Part shown: positions 41,723 to 50,579 of the stretch, one piece after another
Layout of the letters: each line of letters begins with the position of its first letter
How positions within the stretch are numbered: the first letter of the stretch is position 1
Assembly: GCA_031296755.1 (NCBI GenBank)
Contig: JAUMMZ010000021.1
Location: forward strand, 84,518 to 148,517
Source: Collinsella sp.
Lineage (GTDB): Bacteria; Actinomycetota; Coriobacteriia; Coriobacteriales; Coriobacteriaceae
Length of the DNA: 64,000 bases
Reading direction: 5' to 3'
The notes under the pieces: model-generated
Database searches by the model: none
The model's input: the letters and a program-made list of their open reading frames with translations, nothing else
Told to the model about the DNA's origin: nothing
Position numbers and translations under genes: made by a program

Positions 41723-42808
41723 ATGAAGCCACGTAACATTGCCATCGCCTGCGGTGTCGCGGGAGTCGCCGTCGGCCTTGCCGCTGCCACCGGTATCGTT
41801 TATCACAAGCAAATCAAGTCCGCCGCGTCGCTCAAACGCTTGACCGGCTACGCGGATGGCTATGACCTGTACGCAATCGACATCGCCTACGACTACGATC
41901 TTGATCGCATCATCGCCGCTGGCGTGCGCGACGACCAGGCCTACATCGATGCCGTGGTGGCGCAGGTGCTGCCCGGTGTGCCGGTACATGTCCAGGCGCC
42001 CCAGTTTGCCTGCAGCGCTTTTGTCGCCGTAGATGCCGAAGGCCGCGTGCGCACCGGTCGCAATTACGACTTTAAGGACGACACCTCGGCGCTGCTGGTG
42101 CGCAATCACCCACGCGACGGCTATGCCTCCATCGGGTTTGCCGCCCTTAACAACCTGGGCGATAACACTCCGCTTGACTCCGTCGGCGGACGCGCCGCCG
42201 CACTCATGGGCCCGTTTGCCCAGCTCGACGGTGTTAACGAATGCGGCGTGTCCATTGCCGTACTCACTCTGGACTCCAAGCCCTGTGACCAGGACACGCA
42301 GCGCCCCGTCATCAATACCTCGCTCGCCATCCGCCTGGTGCTCGACCGTGCCGCCACCACGCAAGAAGCTGTCGACCTGCTTTCCGCCTACGACATGCAC
42401 GCCATGGCAGGACGCGATTACCACTTCTTTATCAACGACGCCGCCGGTGACGCGCGCGTAGTAGAGTGGGATCCGCGCGATCCGGACCGTGCTTTCAAAG
42501 CGACTCCTGTACGCCAAGTTACGAACTTCTACGCCTGCTATGGCGACGAAGTGCTGCCCAACCAAAAGAATGGCGAGCTGGGCCATGGTAAAGAGCGCGC
42601 CGTCGCAATCGCCGATGTCCTTGACGCCCATGTCGGTGCCCAGGACGAAACGATTGTCTGGAAAGCCCTGCGTGCCGCAGCGCAAGAACCCAATCCGGAA
42701 GACATCACCAGCAATACGCAATGGTCGGTCGTCTTTGACAATACCGAACCCGCCGCCGCCATTACGCTGCGCCGCCACTGGGGCGACGTCGACGCCTTCG
42801 CACTGTAA
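41723..42808 (+). CDS. Ntn-type linear amide C-N hydrolase, membrane-anchored or secreted
   Basis: A 361-residue protein with an N-terminal hydrophobic helix (IAIACGVAGVAVGLAAATG) and then an amidase of the choloylglycine/acyl-CoA:6-APA transferase class. The probable nucleophile is Cys97 in APQFACSAFVAVD, followed by VRTGRNYDFKDD and GVNECGVSIAVLTLDS, typical of this group. Because the Cys is internal, the first 96 residues would be cut off by self-processing. Bile-salt hydrolases and penicillin V acylases belong to the wider family, but this one resembles the AAT-like branch more; substrate unknown. RBS GAGAGGAG lies before the ATG. Confidence 0.7.
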   Translation: MKPRNIAIACGVAGVAVGLAAATGIVYHKQIKSAASLKRLTGYADGYDLYAIDIAYDYDLDRIIAAGVRDDQAYIDAVVAQVLPGVPVHVQAPQFACSAFVAVDAEGRVRTGRNYDFKDDTSALLVRNHPRDGYASIGFAALNNLGDNTPLDSVGGRAAALMGPFAQLDGVNECGVSIAVLTLDSKPCDQDTQRPVINTSLAIRLVLDRAATTQEAVDLLSAYDMHAMAGRDYHFFINDAAGDARVVEWDPRDPDRAFKATPVRQVTNFYACYGDEVLPNQKNGELGHGKERAVAIADVLDAHVGAQDETIVWKALRAAAQEPNPEDITSNTQWSVVFDNTEPAAAITLRRHWGDVDAFAL

Positions 42809-42948
42809 GGACCCAGGCTCGTCGACCTTACGCTCGCCTGACGTTGTTTACATTTCCATACGCTTGAGCTAACACGTTTTACCCCCGTATCAACAGTGTG
42901 CGGGGGTAAACTTATGCGCATGTTATAACTTGCCCGGAAGGATTCATC

Positions 42949-44028
42949 ATGCTTAGGATCGGTCTTCTTACCAGTGGCGGCGACTGCCAGGCGCTCAACG
43001 CCACCATGCGCGGCATTGTCAAAACGCTTATGACCAATAGCGAAGAGCCTATTGAGATCTATGGTTTTGAGGACGGCTACCAGGGCCTTATCTACAGCCG
43101 GTTCCGCGTCATGACGCCCGCCGATTTTAGCGGCATCCTTACCCGTGGCGGCACCATCCTGGGCACGAGCCGTACGCCGTTCAAGCGCCTGGATATTCCC
43201 GAGGCCGACGGCGTCGAGAAGGTGCCGGCAATGGTCCACACCTATCATAAGCTGCAGCTCGACTGCCTGTTTATGCTGGGCGGCAACGGCTCCACCAAGA
43301 CCGCCAACCGTCTGCGCGAAGAGGGCCTCAACGTTATCGCCCTGCCTAAGACCATCGATAACGACACCTGGGGCACCGAGCTGACGTTTGGCTTTACGAG
43401 CGCCATCGACGTCGCCACCAAGTGCATCGACGACATTCACACCACCGCTTCGAGCCACGGCCGCGTGTTCGTTATCGAGATCATGGGCCACAAGGTTGGC
43501 TGGATCCCGCTATACGCCGGCGTCGCGGGCGGCGCGGATGTCATCTTGATTCCCGAGATCCCCTACGACATGGATAACGTCATCAAGACCATCGAGCATC
43601 GCATGGAGACCGGCAGCCGCTTTACCATCGTGGCCGTCGCCGAGGGCGCTATCTCCAAGGAGGACGCGGCGCTGTCCAAGAAGGAGTACAAGAAGAAACT
43701 CGCCGAGCGCACGAGCCCGTCGATCGTCTACGACATCGCCAAGGAGATCGAGGCCAAGACCGGTCGCGAGACCCGCGTCGCCATCCCCGGCCACACGCAG
43801 CGCGGCGGCCAGCCCGACGCCCAGGACCGCATCTTTGCGACCCAGTGCGGCGTCGAGGCGGCACTGGGCTGTCTACGCGGCGAGTTTGGCTACATGATCG
43901 CCCTGCGTGACGGCAAGATGTGTCACATGCCGCTCGAGGATGTCGCCGGCAAGCTCAAGTATGTCGACCCCCAGAGCGATCTTGTGCGCGAGGCCAAGGC
44001 GTTGGGCATCAGCTTCGGCGACGAATAG
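42949..44028 (+). CDS. pfkA: 6-phosphofructokinase
   Basis: Phosphorylates fructose 6-phosphate to the 1,6-bisphosphate in glycolysis; 359 residues. LTSGGDCQALNATMRG is the ATP/PPi loop, TRGGTILGTSRTPF follows, and the catalytic motif is ALPKTIDNDTWGTE. The nucleotide site reads GGNGSTKTAN: Gly at the E. coli 104 position suggests ATP use, while Lys in PKTIDND is found in the mixed (group III) enzymes and PPi enzymes. Asn replaces the E. coli Asp103. HTQRGGQPDAQDRI completes the fold. A large nested palindrome begins inside the last codons. Confidence 0.9.
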   Translation: MLRIGLLTSGGDCQALNATMRGIVKTLMTNSEEPIEIYGFEDGYQGLIYSRFRVMTPADFSGILTRGGTILGTSRTPFKRLDIPEADGVEKVPAMVHTYHKLQLDCLFMLGGNGSTKTANRLREEGLNVIALPKTIDNDTWGTELTFGFTSAIDVATKCIDDIHTTASSHGRVFVIEIMGHKVGWIPLYAGVAGGADVILIPEIPYDMDNVIKTIEHRMETGSRFTIVAVAEGAISKEDAALSKKEYKKKLAERTSPSIVYDIAKEIEAKTGRETRVAIPGHTQRGGQPDAQDRIFATQCGVEAALGCLRGEFGYMIALRDGKMCHMPLEDVAGKLKYVDPQSDLVREAKALGISFGDE

Positions 44029-44204
44029 CCTCGGCTGTAACCGCCCCCATCGGAGGCCCCAGGGCTTACCTCCCAAATCGTCCTCGGACATGTCAGGACC
44101 CCGCCGTGCGCTTCGCGCGGCGGGGTCCTTCCGTCCTGCGGAAAGATTTGGGAGGTAAGCCCTGGGGCCTCCTGCGGTAACTAGGGAGGCCGAGGCTATT
44201 CGTC
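44020..44204. repeat. nested palindrome A, with inverted copy of the pfkA gene end
   Basis: Outer arms of 16 bp, GACGAATAGCCTCGGC (44020-44035, containing the pfkA stop codon) and its mirror (44189-44204). Then 16 unpaired bases on each side, then perfect 28-bp arms (44052-44079 and 44145-44172). Then a 65-bp core from GTCCTCG to CTGCGGAAA holding an inner hairpin AGGACCCCGCCG/CGGCGGGGTCCT. Confidence 0.8.
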
Positions 44205-44569
44205 TTCTTGCTACGGGTGCCTGGGGTAGGATGCGGCGTGCATTTTTGGGAGTATTCAGCAGCCGAGGGCGCCTGCATACTGGATTTTGGGCGAAAGGCA
44301 GGCACCATGGGCCGCATCCTGTAAAAAATGATCGGTCCTTGAGGCATTGGGGGTCCAGGACCAGGGCATTCAGCGCGGTTTTGTGCACCCGTTCCCGCAC
44401 CCGCGGGCTCCGGGATGCTGAAAACTCAGGAATTTGCACGCCGCCCCCTGGGGTACCCGTGGGCAAAAAGCAACCGTCCCGTCAAAGTATGCATTTGGCG
44501 GGGCGGTTTATGCAAAAATGCTGCTGCGGGCGCGTCGGCAGCTCGCTAGAACTTGAATCCCAGGACAGG
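44205..44569. other. intergenic region with crossing helices and imperfect terminal repeats
   Basis: No ORF is convincing in this 365-bp gap. Imperfect 35-bp arms with shared ends GCGGCGTGCA and TTCAGCA occur at 44233-44267 and 44410-44444. Inside, GGTGCCTG (44216-44223) and GGATGCGGC (44229-44237) pair with CAGGCACC (44299-44306) and GCCGCATCC (44311-44319) in crossing order, as in a pseudoknot. A structured RNA or an inserted element is possible. Confidence 0.4.
44472..44508 (-). terminator. terminator of the FtsX-type permease gene
   Basis: AACCGTCCCG and CGGGGCGGTT arms around a 17-base loop; on the minus strand it is followed by GCTTTTTG, about 60 bp past the permease stop. Confidence 0.6.
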
Positions 44570-47335
44570 TTACTCGGCGCTCTTGAGGGCGCCGACCATG
44601 TCGATCTTATTGAGGGTACGGTTGGTGGCGAGGTTGACGATAAACGTAAAGCCGAAGGACAGCACCACGGCAAGCACATAGCTCAGCGGCTCGACTTCGA
44701 CGTCAAAGTACAGCGACGGCATCTGCAGGATGTACGTAAAGCTCTCGGCCAGCAGGCCGCCCAGCGGCACGCCCAGCGCGGCGCCAATTGCCGTAAGAAT
44801 CAGCGTCTCCTTGTTGACGTAGTGATGCACTTCGCCGCGACGGAAACCAAGCACCTTGATGGTCGCCAGCTCGCGCTCGCGCTCGGAGATATTCGTGTTG
44901 GACAGCGTAAACACCACCACAAACGACAGGCACGCCGCCATAAAGGTCACGAGCACCACGACGGAATTGATAATAGTGAAGTTCGCCTCGAAGTTCTCCC
45001 AATGCTCGGCCGTGCTCGAAATCGAAAGCCAGCCGTCACTCTTAAGCTTCTTGCTAAACGCAATCTGGTCGGTCGACGAACCCTTGAGCAGCGCAAAGAT
45101 GCCATTGAGGCGAACGCTGCGCCCAAACGCGCGCTCATAGGTGCCCTGCGTCATGTAAAGCGTGTTGCCCAGATAGTTGAGCGAAATGTCGCTGACTTTG
45201 ACCTTGGCTACGTTGAGCGACGAATCCTGGACGTGTGCCGTATCGCCCGGTTGAATCCCCAGCACCAGCTGTGAACTCTTGCTCAGGTACACATCTCCGT
45301 CACGCAAAGATAGAGGCTCTTTGGACTCATCCTCGAGACGCACGTAGTCGTCCAGGTCGTTCGTGCGGTCATCGGGCACCACGATCAGCTGCACGGTCTC
45401 GCTCTTGCCGCCAAATGTAAAGGTGACGTTGTCGGTCATAATCGACAGCGTCGAAGACACGGTCACGTCGGAATCCTTGGCTGCGCTTCGCTCGTCGAGC
45501 GCCGCGCACGTCTGTGAAAAATCGTCGGGATTGGCAACCGCCAGCAGGTCATAGCGCGTGATATGCCCGTACTGCTTGGGCGAAAGCGCGACCGACGTAT
45601 CACGAATGCCCATGCCGCAAATCACAAGCGCCGTGCAGCCGGCGATGCCAAAGATGGTCATAAAGGCGCGCTTTTTATAGCGGAATAGGTTGCGTGCAGA
45701 GACCTTGTTCAAAAAGCCCATGCGGCGCCAGATAAAGCCGATGCGCTCGAGCAAGATGCGCGAGCCAGCGCGCGGGGCCTTGGGACGCATAAGCGAGGCC
45801 GGGGTCTCGGCCATCTCGTGGCGGCAGGCGATAATCGTAGCGCCCACCACGCCCACGGCAAACAGCGTCACCGAAACGATCGAGGACACGATGTCGTACG
45901 AAAGTAGCATCTGGGGCAGCGAGTACATGTCGTCGAACACCGTAAACAGGAACAGCGGCAGGCCCACAAATCCGATGATGTTACCGAGCACGCCGCCGAT
46001 CAGACAAGCCCACAGCGCGTAGTCCACGTATTTGGACAGGATGCGCCCGCGCGAATAACCGAGCGCCTTATACAGGCCGATGAGTGTGCGCTCCTCCTCG
46101 ACCATGCGTGTGGCGGTGGTAAGGCTGATGAGCACGGCGACGATAAAGAAGATGAACGGGAACACCGTGGCGATGGCTTCAATTGACGAGCTATCGCTCT
46201 CCACGCTCGAGTAGCTTGCGATATTGCCGCGGTCCTGGATGTACCAGGTGCATTCGCCCAGGTCGGAAAGCTCGGCGCGGGCGTCGGCAAACTGTTGGTC
46301 GGCAGCGGCACGGCGCTGGTCCAGGTCGGCCTGCGCTTGCACGCGCTCCTCGCTGCCCTCTGCCATGCGGTTGATGTTATCCTGCTCGATCCCAAAGAGC
46401 ATGGCGGCCTGACGCTCGGCCGCATCCAAGCTTGTCGGCGTGTCGACCGTCAGCTCCTGAGCGCGCGCCTTCTCACGCTCCTCGCGGATCTTCTCTATAT
46501 TGCCCTTGACCTCATTGATCTTTGCCGCGTAGGCATCCGAATAGGAGTTGAGATCCTTGGCTCCCTCGACGATCACGTGGACCGCGGAGTAGGAAGAAGA
46601 TGTCGCGGCGTCCTCGCTCACATAGAACTTATAGTCCGCCGCCGAAGCAGCGCGAAAGGCGTTGACTGTCGAGTCGGAGCTCACATCAGTGGGATCGAGG
46701 ACCTCGGCCGTAATGGTGTAATCGCCCGCGGCAAACTGATCCTTGGCGCTTTGGTTCGATGAACTTGCGTCATTGGCGGCAAAACTCACCGTATCGCCGA
46801 GCTTTTTGCCCGAAGCCTTCAGGAACTTCGAAGTCACCGCAACCTCATCGGCGCTCTCGGGCAAATCGCCGCTCACCAGCACCGGCTGATCGATGTTCTC
46901 CTTGGAGAGACTCTGCACGACCACGCGCTCGCGCGTTGTGCCCACGGCGGTGTAGGCGGTCTCGGTGTAGATACCCTCGGCCGTCTCGACGCCGTCGACC
47001 TCTTGGATGGCCGCGAGATCGTCGCGCGTAAGGCCATAGGTCGACTGCACGTTAATGTCATAGACATTCTGCTGGTCAAAATAGGCGTCGACCGAATCGC
47101 GCAGGTCCTCGCAGCCCGCCTTAAGGCCGCACATCACGCTCACGCCGAGCGCGGTGATGACCACGATGGACAAAAAGCGCTTAAGACTGCCTCGGATTGT
47201 GCGGTAGATGCCGCGGCGAAAAACCGTCGGCACCATATCGTTTGAGCTTTGAGCGGTACGGTAGGTCGTAAAATCCTGCTCGTGCTCCGTATTCTGCGCG
47301 TCGTGGCGTAGGCTGTTTTGGCGATCTTGGTCCAT
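44570..47335 (-). CDS. large FtsX/MacB-type ABC transporter permease
   Basis: A 921-residue membrane protein with a cytoplasmic lead (about 35 residues), a first helix (FLSIVVITALGVSVMCGL), a large extracytoplasmic domain with a coiled-coil stretch (about 265-340), three helices with the FtsX pattern (ATVFPFIFFIVAVLISLTTA; RMVEEERTLIGLYKALGYSR), a second extracytoplasmic domain and a final FtsX module (NISERERELATIKVLGFRRGEVHHYVNKE). This duplicated layout is typical of Gram-positive exporters of lipids or peptides. The ATG at 47335 is inside the stop region of the ATPase gene; a GTG four codons upstream is also possible. Cotranscribed with the ATPase. Confidence 0.85.
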   Translation of the reverse strand: MDQDRQNSLRHDAQNTEHEQDFTTYRTAQSSNDMVPTVFRRGIYRTIRGSLKRFLSIVVITALGVSVMCGLKAGCEDLRDSVDAYFDQQNVYDINVQSTYGLTRDDLAAIQEVDGVETAEGIYTETAYTAVGTTRERVVVQSLSKENIDQPVLVSGDLPESADEVAVTSKFLKASGKKLGDTVSFAANDASSSNQSAKDQFAAGDYTITAEVLDPTDVSSDSTVNAFRAASAADYKFYVSEDAATSSSYSAVHVIVEGAKDLNSYSDAYAAKINEVKGNIEKIREEREKARAQELTVDTPTSLDAAERQAAMLFGIEQDNINRMAEGSEERVQAQADLDQRRAAADQQFADARAELSDLGECTWYIQDRGNIASYSSVESDSSSIEAIATVFPFIFFIVAVLISLTTATRMVEEERTLIGLYKALGYSRGRILSKYVDYALWACLIGGVLGNIIGFVGLPLFLFTVFDDMYSLPQMLLSYDIVSSIVSVTLFAVGVVGATIIACRHEMAETPASLMRPKAPRAGSRILLERIGFIWRRMGFLNKVSARNLFRYKKRAFMTIFGIAGCTALVICGMGIRDTSVALSPKQYGHITRYDLLAVANPDDFSQTCAALDERSAAKDSDVTVSSTLSIMTDNVTFTFGGKSETVQLIVVPDDRTNDLDDYVRLEDESKEPLSLRDGDVYLSKSSQLVLGIQPGDTAHVQDSSLNVAKVKVSDISLNYLGNTLYMTQGTYERAFGRSVRLNGIFALLKGSSTDQIAFSKKLKSDGWLSISSTAEHWENFEANFTIINSVVVLVTFMAACLSFVVVFTLSNTNISERERELATIKVLGFRRGEVHHYVNKETLILTAIGAALGVPLGGLLAESFTYILQMPSLYFDVEVEPLSYVLAVVLSFGFTFIVNLATNRTLNKIDMVGALKSAE

Positions 47336-47340
47336 GGGCG

Positions 47341-48042
47341 CTACCACTCGATCGTCTCGATAGGCACGGGATTTTGCTGGACCGTCTCGCTCTCCACGCG
47401 GCCGCTCCTAAAGCGGATCAGACGATCGGCCATGGGCGCCAGCGCGGAGTTGTGGGTGATGATGATGACCGTAATGCTCTGCTTGCGGCAAGTGTCCTGC
47501 AGCAGCTGCAAGATCTGCTTGCCGGTTTTATAGTCAAGTGCGCCCGTGGGCTCGTCGCACAAAAGCAGCTTGGGGTTCTTTGCCAGCGCGCGGGCAATGG
47601 ACACGCGCTGCTGCTCGCCGCCCGAAAGCTGCGCGGGGAAGTTGGCGAGGCGCTCACCCAAGCCAACCTGGCAAAGCGTTTGCTCGGCATCGAGCGAATC
47701 GGGGCAGATTTGCGCCGCAAGCTCAACATTTTCGAGCGCCGTCAGGTTGGGGACCAGATTGTAGAACTGGAAGACAAAGCCGACATCGGCGCGGCGGTAT
47801 TCCACGAGCTGAGCCTCGTTGGCGGAGCTCACGTCGCGCCCGTCCACCGTCACGGTGCCGGAGGTCGCCGTATCCATGCCGCCCAGAATGTTGAGCGCCG
47901 TGGTCTTGCCGGCACCCGAAGCACCCAGAATGATGGCGAGCTCGCCGCGCTCGACCGTAAAGCTCGCGCCGTCGAGTGCGTGAATGCGGGCGTCGCCCTC
48001 GCCGTATGCCTTGATGACGTCTTTGAATTCGATATAAGCCAT
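47341..48042 (-). CDS. ABC transporter ATP-binding protein (LolD/MacB type)
   Basis: A 233-residue ATPase partner of the large permease. Walker A IILGASGAGKTTALNILGG, the Q-loop VGFVFQFYNLVPNLTALENV, signature LSGGEQQRVSIARALAK, Walker B LLLCDEPTGALDYKTG and H-loop IITHNSALA are intact; the spacing is that of the MacB/LolD group. The gene overlaps or abuts the permease start. A decayed dispersed repeat lies upstream. Confidence 0.9.
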   Translation of the reverse strand: MAYIEFKDVIKAYGEGDARIHALDGASFTVERGELAIILGASGAGKTTALNILGGMDTATSGTVTVDGRDVSSANEAQLVEYRRADVGFVFQFYNLVPNLTALENVELAAQICPDSLDAEQTLCQVGLGERLANFPAQLSGGEQQRVSIARALAKNPKLLLCDEPTGALDYKTGKQILQLLQDTCRKQSITVIIITHNSALAPMADRLIRFRSGRVESETVQQNPVPIETIEW

Positions 48043-48095
48043 CGATCGGTTCCCATCTGGTCGGATAACTCTTTAGTATTACCCATTTCGCACCG

Positions 48096-48130
48096 ACTAA
48101 AAAGGGACGGGTTTATTTTGGCAGGTTCTA
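48096..48130. repeat. decayed dispersed palindrome, ACCTGCCAAAA type
   Basis: On the minus strand ACCTGCCAAAATAAACCCG followed by TCCCTTTTT is kept, but the second arm is degraded (AGTCGG). It lies about 55 bp upstream of the ABC ATPase gene. Confidence 0.6.
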
Positions 48131-48243
48131 TATGGGGAAACGGCAGCTATAGATGAGGCGCCGGGGAGGCAGAGAAATCATCGATGGGGTCAGGCCGACC
48201 GCCAAACACAACGCACGCATCTCAATCTGTCAGCCAAATCATT

Positions 48244-48257
48244 CGAACAACTGTTCG
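48244..48257 (+). promoter_or_regulatory. LexA/DinR-like SOS box upstream of the GyrI-like gene
   Basis: CGAACAACTGTTCG fits the Gram-positive LexA half-site pattern CGAAC-N4-GTTCG. It ends 5 bp before a -10-like TATGAT (48263-48268) and about 56 bp before the GyrI-like start, a position suited to repression. Confidence 0.55.
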
Positions 48258-48313
48258 TTTCTATGATATGATTCCGCTATCTAAGCAGGCCAATACGCAG
48301 AAAGGCGGCCAAC

Positions 48314-48952
48314 ATGGCGTTCGACTTTAAGAAGGAATGCAAGGAGCTCTACAGACCTGCAAGCAAGCCGAGTATCATAACTGTCCCGCCTATGAGCTAC
48401 GTTGCCGTTCGCGGAAAGGGCGACCCAAATACCGAAGGTGGCGAGTATCAAAATGCCCTGCCGCTGCTTTACGGCATCGCCTATACCGTCAAGATGTCAA
48501 AGAAAGGCTCAAGGAGTATCGAGGGCTATTTCGACTTTGTGGTACCGCCGCTCGAGGGCTTCTGGTGGCAAGACTCCCCGAGCGGCGACATCGATTATGT
48601 ACGCAAGGACGATTTCAACTTTATCTCGTGCATCCGCCTGCCCGATTTCGTCACTCAGGATGACTTTGACTGGGCGGTCGCGGAAGCCACGGCCAAAAAG
48701 AAACTGGACTTTTCTGCCGTCGAGCTGCTTAAAGTTGACGAGGGTCTCTGCGTTCAATGCATGCATACCGGACCCTACGACAGCGAGCCGGCAACCGTAG
48801 ACGCCATGCATGAATATGCGACCGAGCAGGGCTATGTCCCCGACTTCTCAGATACCCGTTTACATCACGAAATCTATCTCTCCGATCCACGCAAGTGTGC
48901 GCCGGAGAAACTTAAGACCGTGGTTCGTCATCCTATCAAGCGCGCTGAATAG
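48314..48952 (+). CDS. GyrI-like small-molecule-binding domain protein
   Basis: A 212-residue protein of the GyrI-like/AraC effector-binding superfamily. SIITVPPMSYVAVRGKGDPN is the first strand-turn of the fold; EGYFDFVVPPLEGFWWQ and CMHTGPYDSEPATVDAMHEY follow the second SHS2-like repeat of the family. No DNA-binding domain is attached. Related E. coli SbmC/GyrI protects gyrase from inhibitors and is SOS-induced; a LexA-like box upstream here suggests similar control. Stand-alone members of this length are widespread, and their ligands mostly unknown. RBS GAAAGGCGG precedes the ATG. Confidence 0.8.
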   Translation: MAFDFKKECKELYRPASKPSIITVPPMSYVAVRGKGDPNTEGGEYQNALPLLYGIAYTVKMSKKGSRSIEGYFDFVVPPLEGFWWQDSPSGDIDYVRKDDFNFISCIRLPDFVTQDDFDWAVAEATAKKKLDFSAVELLKVDEGLCVQCMHTGPYDSEPATVDAMHEYATEQGYVPDFSDTRLHHEIYLSDPRKCAPEKLKTVVRHPIKRAE

Positions 48953-49122
48953 CGTGGAGCGTCATTTCACGCGCTAGGTTTTAAGCCAGCCAACCAGCCG
49001 CCTCCTAGGCTGTCAAGCAATTATCTTGACGCGGCCCGTCGCATCTTATAAGTTTGTTTTGCTAAAGCTGGAAAGCCTCTCAACGATGCGCAACTCCAGC
49101 TCTTTTTCTATCAAGAGAGCAA

Positions 49123-50373
49123 GTGTCGGAAAGCAAAATGTCGGAAAGCAACGCATCGAGCAGAATCAAACGCTTGCTCAACACCTATAGCGGCCTCGTG
49201 CTTATGGGTGCCGTCGGAATCCCTATCGGCATCATCGTTGGCGCCATCTGCGCACTCTTTGGACGCGTGCTTCTGGCAATCGGCGCCTTCCGCGACGAAC
49301 ACATCGCACTGCTCCTTCCCTTCCTCGCCCTCATGGGCTTGGCCATCGTATTTGCCTACCGCACCTGGGGCAAAGGCACCGATCGGGGCATGAGCCTGGT
49401 ATTTGACGTAGGTCACGGACGCGAGGATGCCATCTCCCCGCGTTTGGTGCCGCTCATTATGTTGAGCACGTGGGGGACGCACCTCTTTGGCGGCAGTGCG
49501 GGGCGCGAGGGCGTGGCCGTGCAGATTGGTGCAACCGTCTCGCACTGGATCGGCAGGCGTCTACCTTTCCGAAACCCCGGCAACACGTTTTTGCTCATTG
49601 GTATGGCCGCTGGCTTTGCCGGACTCTTTCGAACGCCGCTCGCTGCTACGGTCTTTGCTATCGAAGTGCTGGTCGCCGGACGCATGGAATACCGCGCGTT
49701 GCTCCCCGCGCTTACGGCTTCACTTGCCGCAAGCATGACCTCCGGCGCCCTGGGGCTCGAGAAGTTCGAGGTCGCCGTTACCGCCTCGTATGCGCTCGAC
49801 CTCCCCGGTCTTGGACGGCTGGCACTGTTGGGCATCGCGTTTGGTATGGTGGGCGGCGCCTTTGCCTGGTGCCTTGCACATGCCAAAACACTTGCGGCGC
49901 GGCTGTTCCCCAACCCCTATGCACGCATCGCCGTTATGGGCATCGCGTTATCGGCGATTCTGTTCGCACTATGGCAGGGTCGATACTGCGGGCTTGGCAC
50001 CAATCTGATATCCGCGGCGCTCGACGGTGACGGCAAGGTCGCCATCATACCTTGGGACTGGGCACTCAAATTCGCACTCACCATTACCACGCTTGCCGCA
50101 GGATATCAGGGTGGCGAGGTGACGCCGTTGTTCTCCATCGGAGCCAGCCTGGGTGTCGTACTCGCCGGGATTCTCGGCATGCCCGTCGAGCTCTGCGCCT
50201 CACTGGGCTACGCAGCCGTCTTTGGCAGCGCCACCAATACGCTGCTCGCACCCATCCTTATTGGCTGCGAAGTCTTCGGCTTTGGTAACTTGCCGATGTT
50301 CATTATTGTCTGCGTTGTGGCTTACCTGTTCAACATGGATAAGTCCATCTACGCCCTGCAGGAGCGGGCGTAG
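49123..50373 (+). CDS. ClC-family chloride channel/antiporter
   Basis: A 416-residue membrane protein of the voltage-gated chloride channel family with about ten helices. The anion-site motif reads HLFGGSAGREGVAVQIGATV (the GREGP-type loop), followed by GMAAGFAGLFRTPLAATVFA. The later GYQGGEVTPLFSIGASLG corresponds to the GGxFxP loop. Residues for fluoride selectivity cannot be judged here. The start is GTG 49123 or ATG 49138; both follow the direct repeat TGTCGGAAAGCAA, so the N terminus reads MSESKMSESN. The 170 bp upstream show nothing else. Confidence 0.85.
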   Translation: MSESKMSESNASSRIKRLLNTYSGLVLMGAVGIPIGIIVGAICALFGRVLLAIGAFRDEHIALLLPFLALMGLAIVFAYRTWGKGTDRGMSLVFDVGHGREDAISPRLVPLIMLSTWGTHLFGGSAGREGVAVQIGATVSHWIGRRLPFRNPGNTFLLIGMAAGFAGLFRTPLAATVFAIEVLVAGRMEYRALLPALTASLAASMTSGALGLEKFEVAVTASYALDLPGLGRLALLGIAFGMVGGAFAWCLAHAKTLAARLFPNPYARIAVMGIALSAILFALWQGRYCGLGTNLISAALDGDGKVAIIPWDWALKFALTITTLAAGYQGGEVTPLFSIGASLGVVLAGILGMPVELCASLGYAAVFGSATNTLLAPILIGCEVFGFGNLPMFIIVCVVAYLFNMDKSIYALQERA

Positions 50374-50401
50374 ATCGATGTCCAGGCAGGTGGTCTCAGC
50401 C

Positions 50402-50539
50402 GGAAACGGCGTCCCACTCTGAGGCTGTATTCCGGGACACGGTTTCCGCTTGGAACGCCATTCGGAAAGCGCATCCCGCTTTAAAACGGAATTCCGGGAC
50501 GTAGTTTCCGTCTGAGCCTCCATTCGGAAAGCATGTCCC
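50402..50539. repeat. array of alternating GGAAA...TCCC / GGGA...TTTCC repeats, period 62 bp
   Basis: GGAAACGGCGTCCC (50402), GGGACACGGTTTCC (50434), GGAAAGCGCATCCC (50464), GGGACGTAGTTTCC (50496) and GGAAAGCATGTCCC (50526) alternate in orientation. Like copies are exactly 62 bp apart, with ATTCCGG or CCATTC spacers conserved. The array lies between the convergent ends of the ClC and ogt genes. Confidence 0.7.
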
Positions 50540-50579
50540 GTTCTTTCACGGCGTCTTGGCTATGCAAAGTGCTCGAACG

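Noticed and set aside
40287..41726. 479-codon open frame opposite the M18 aminopeptidase gene
   Set aside because: Shadow frame; the minus-strand protein has all zinc-ligand motifs.
44231..45274. Long plus-strand open frame entering the FtsX-type permease gene
   Set aside because: Antisense to the well-supported permease in its second half, and low-complexity in the first.
50402..50539. Possible CRISPR array or promoter cluster
   Set aside because: Half-sites alternate in orientation and differ internally; spacers are partly conserved; no cas genes.
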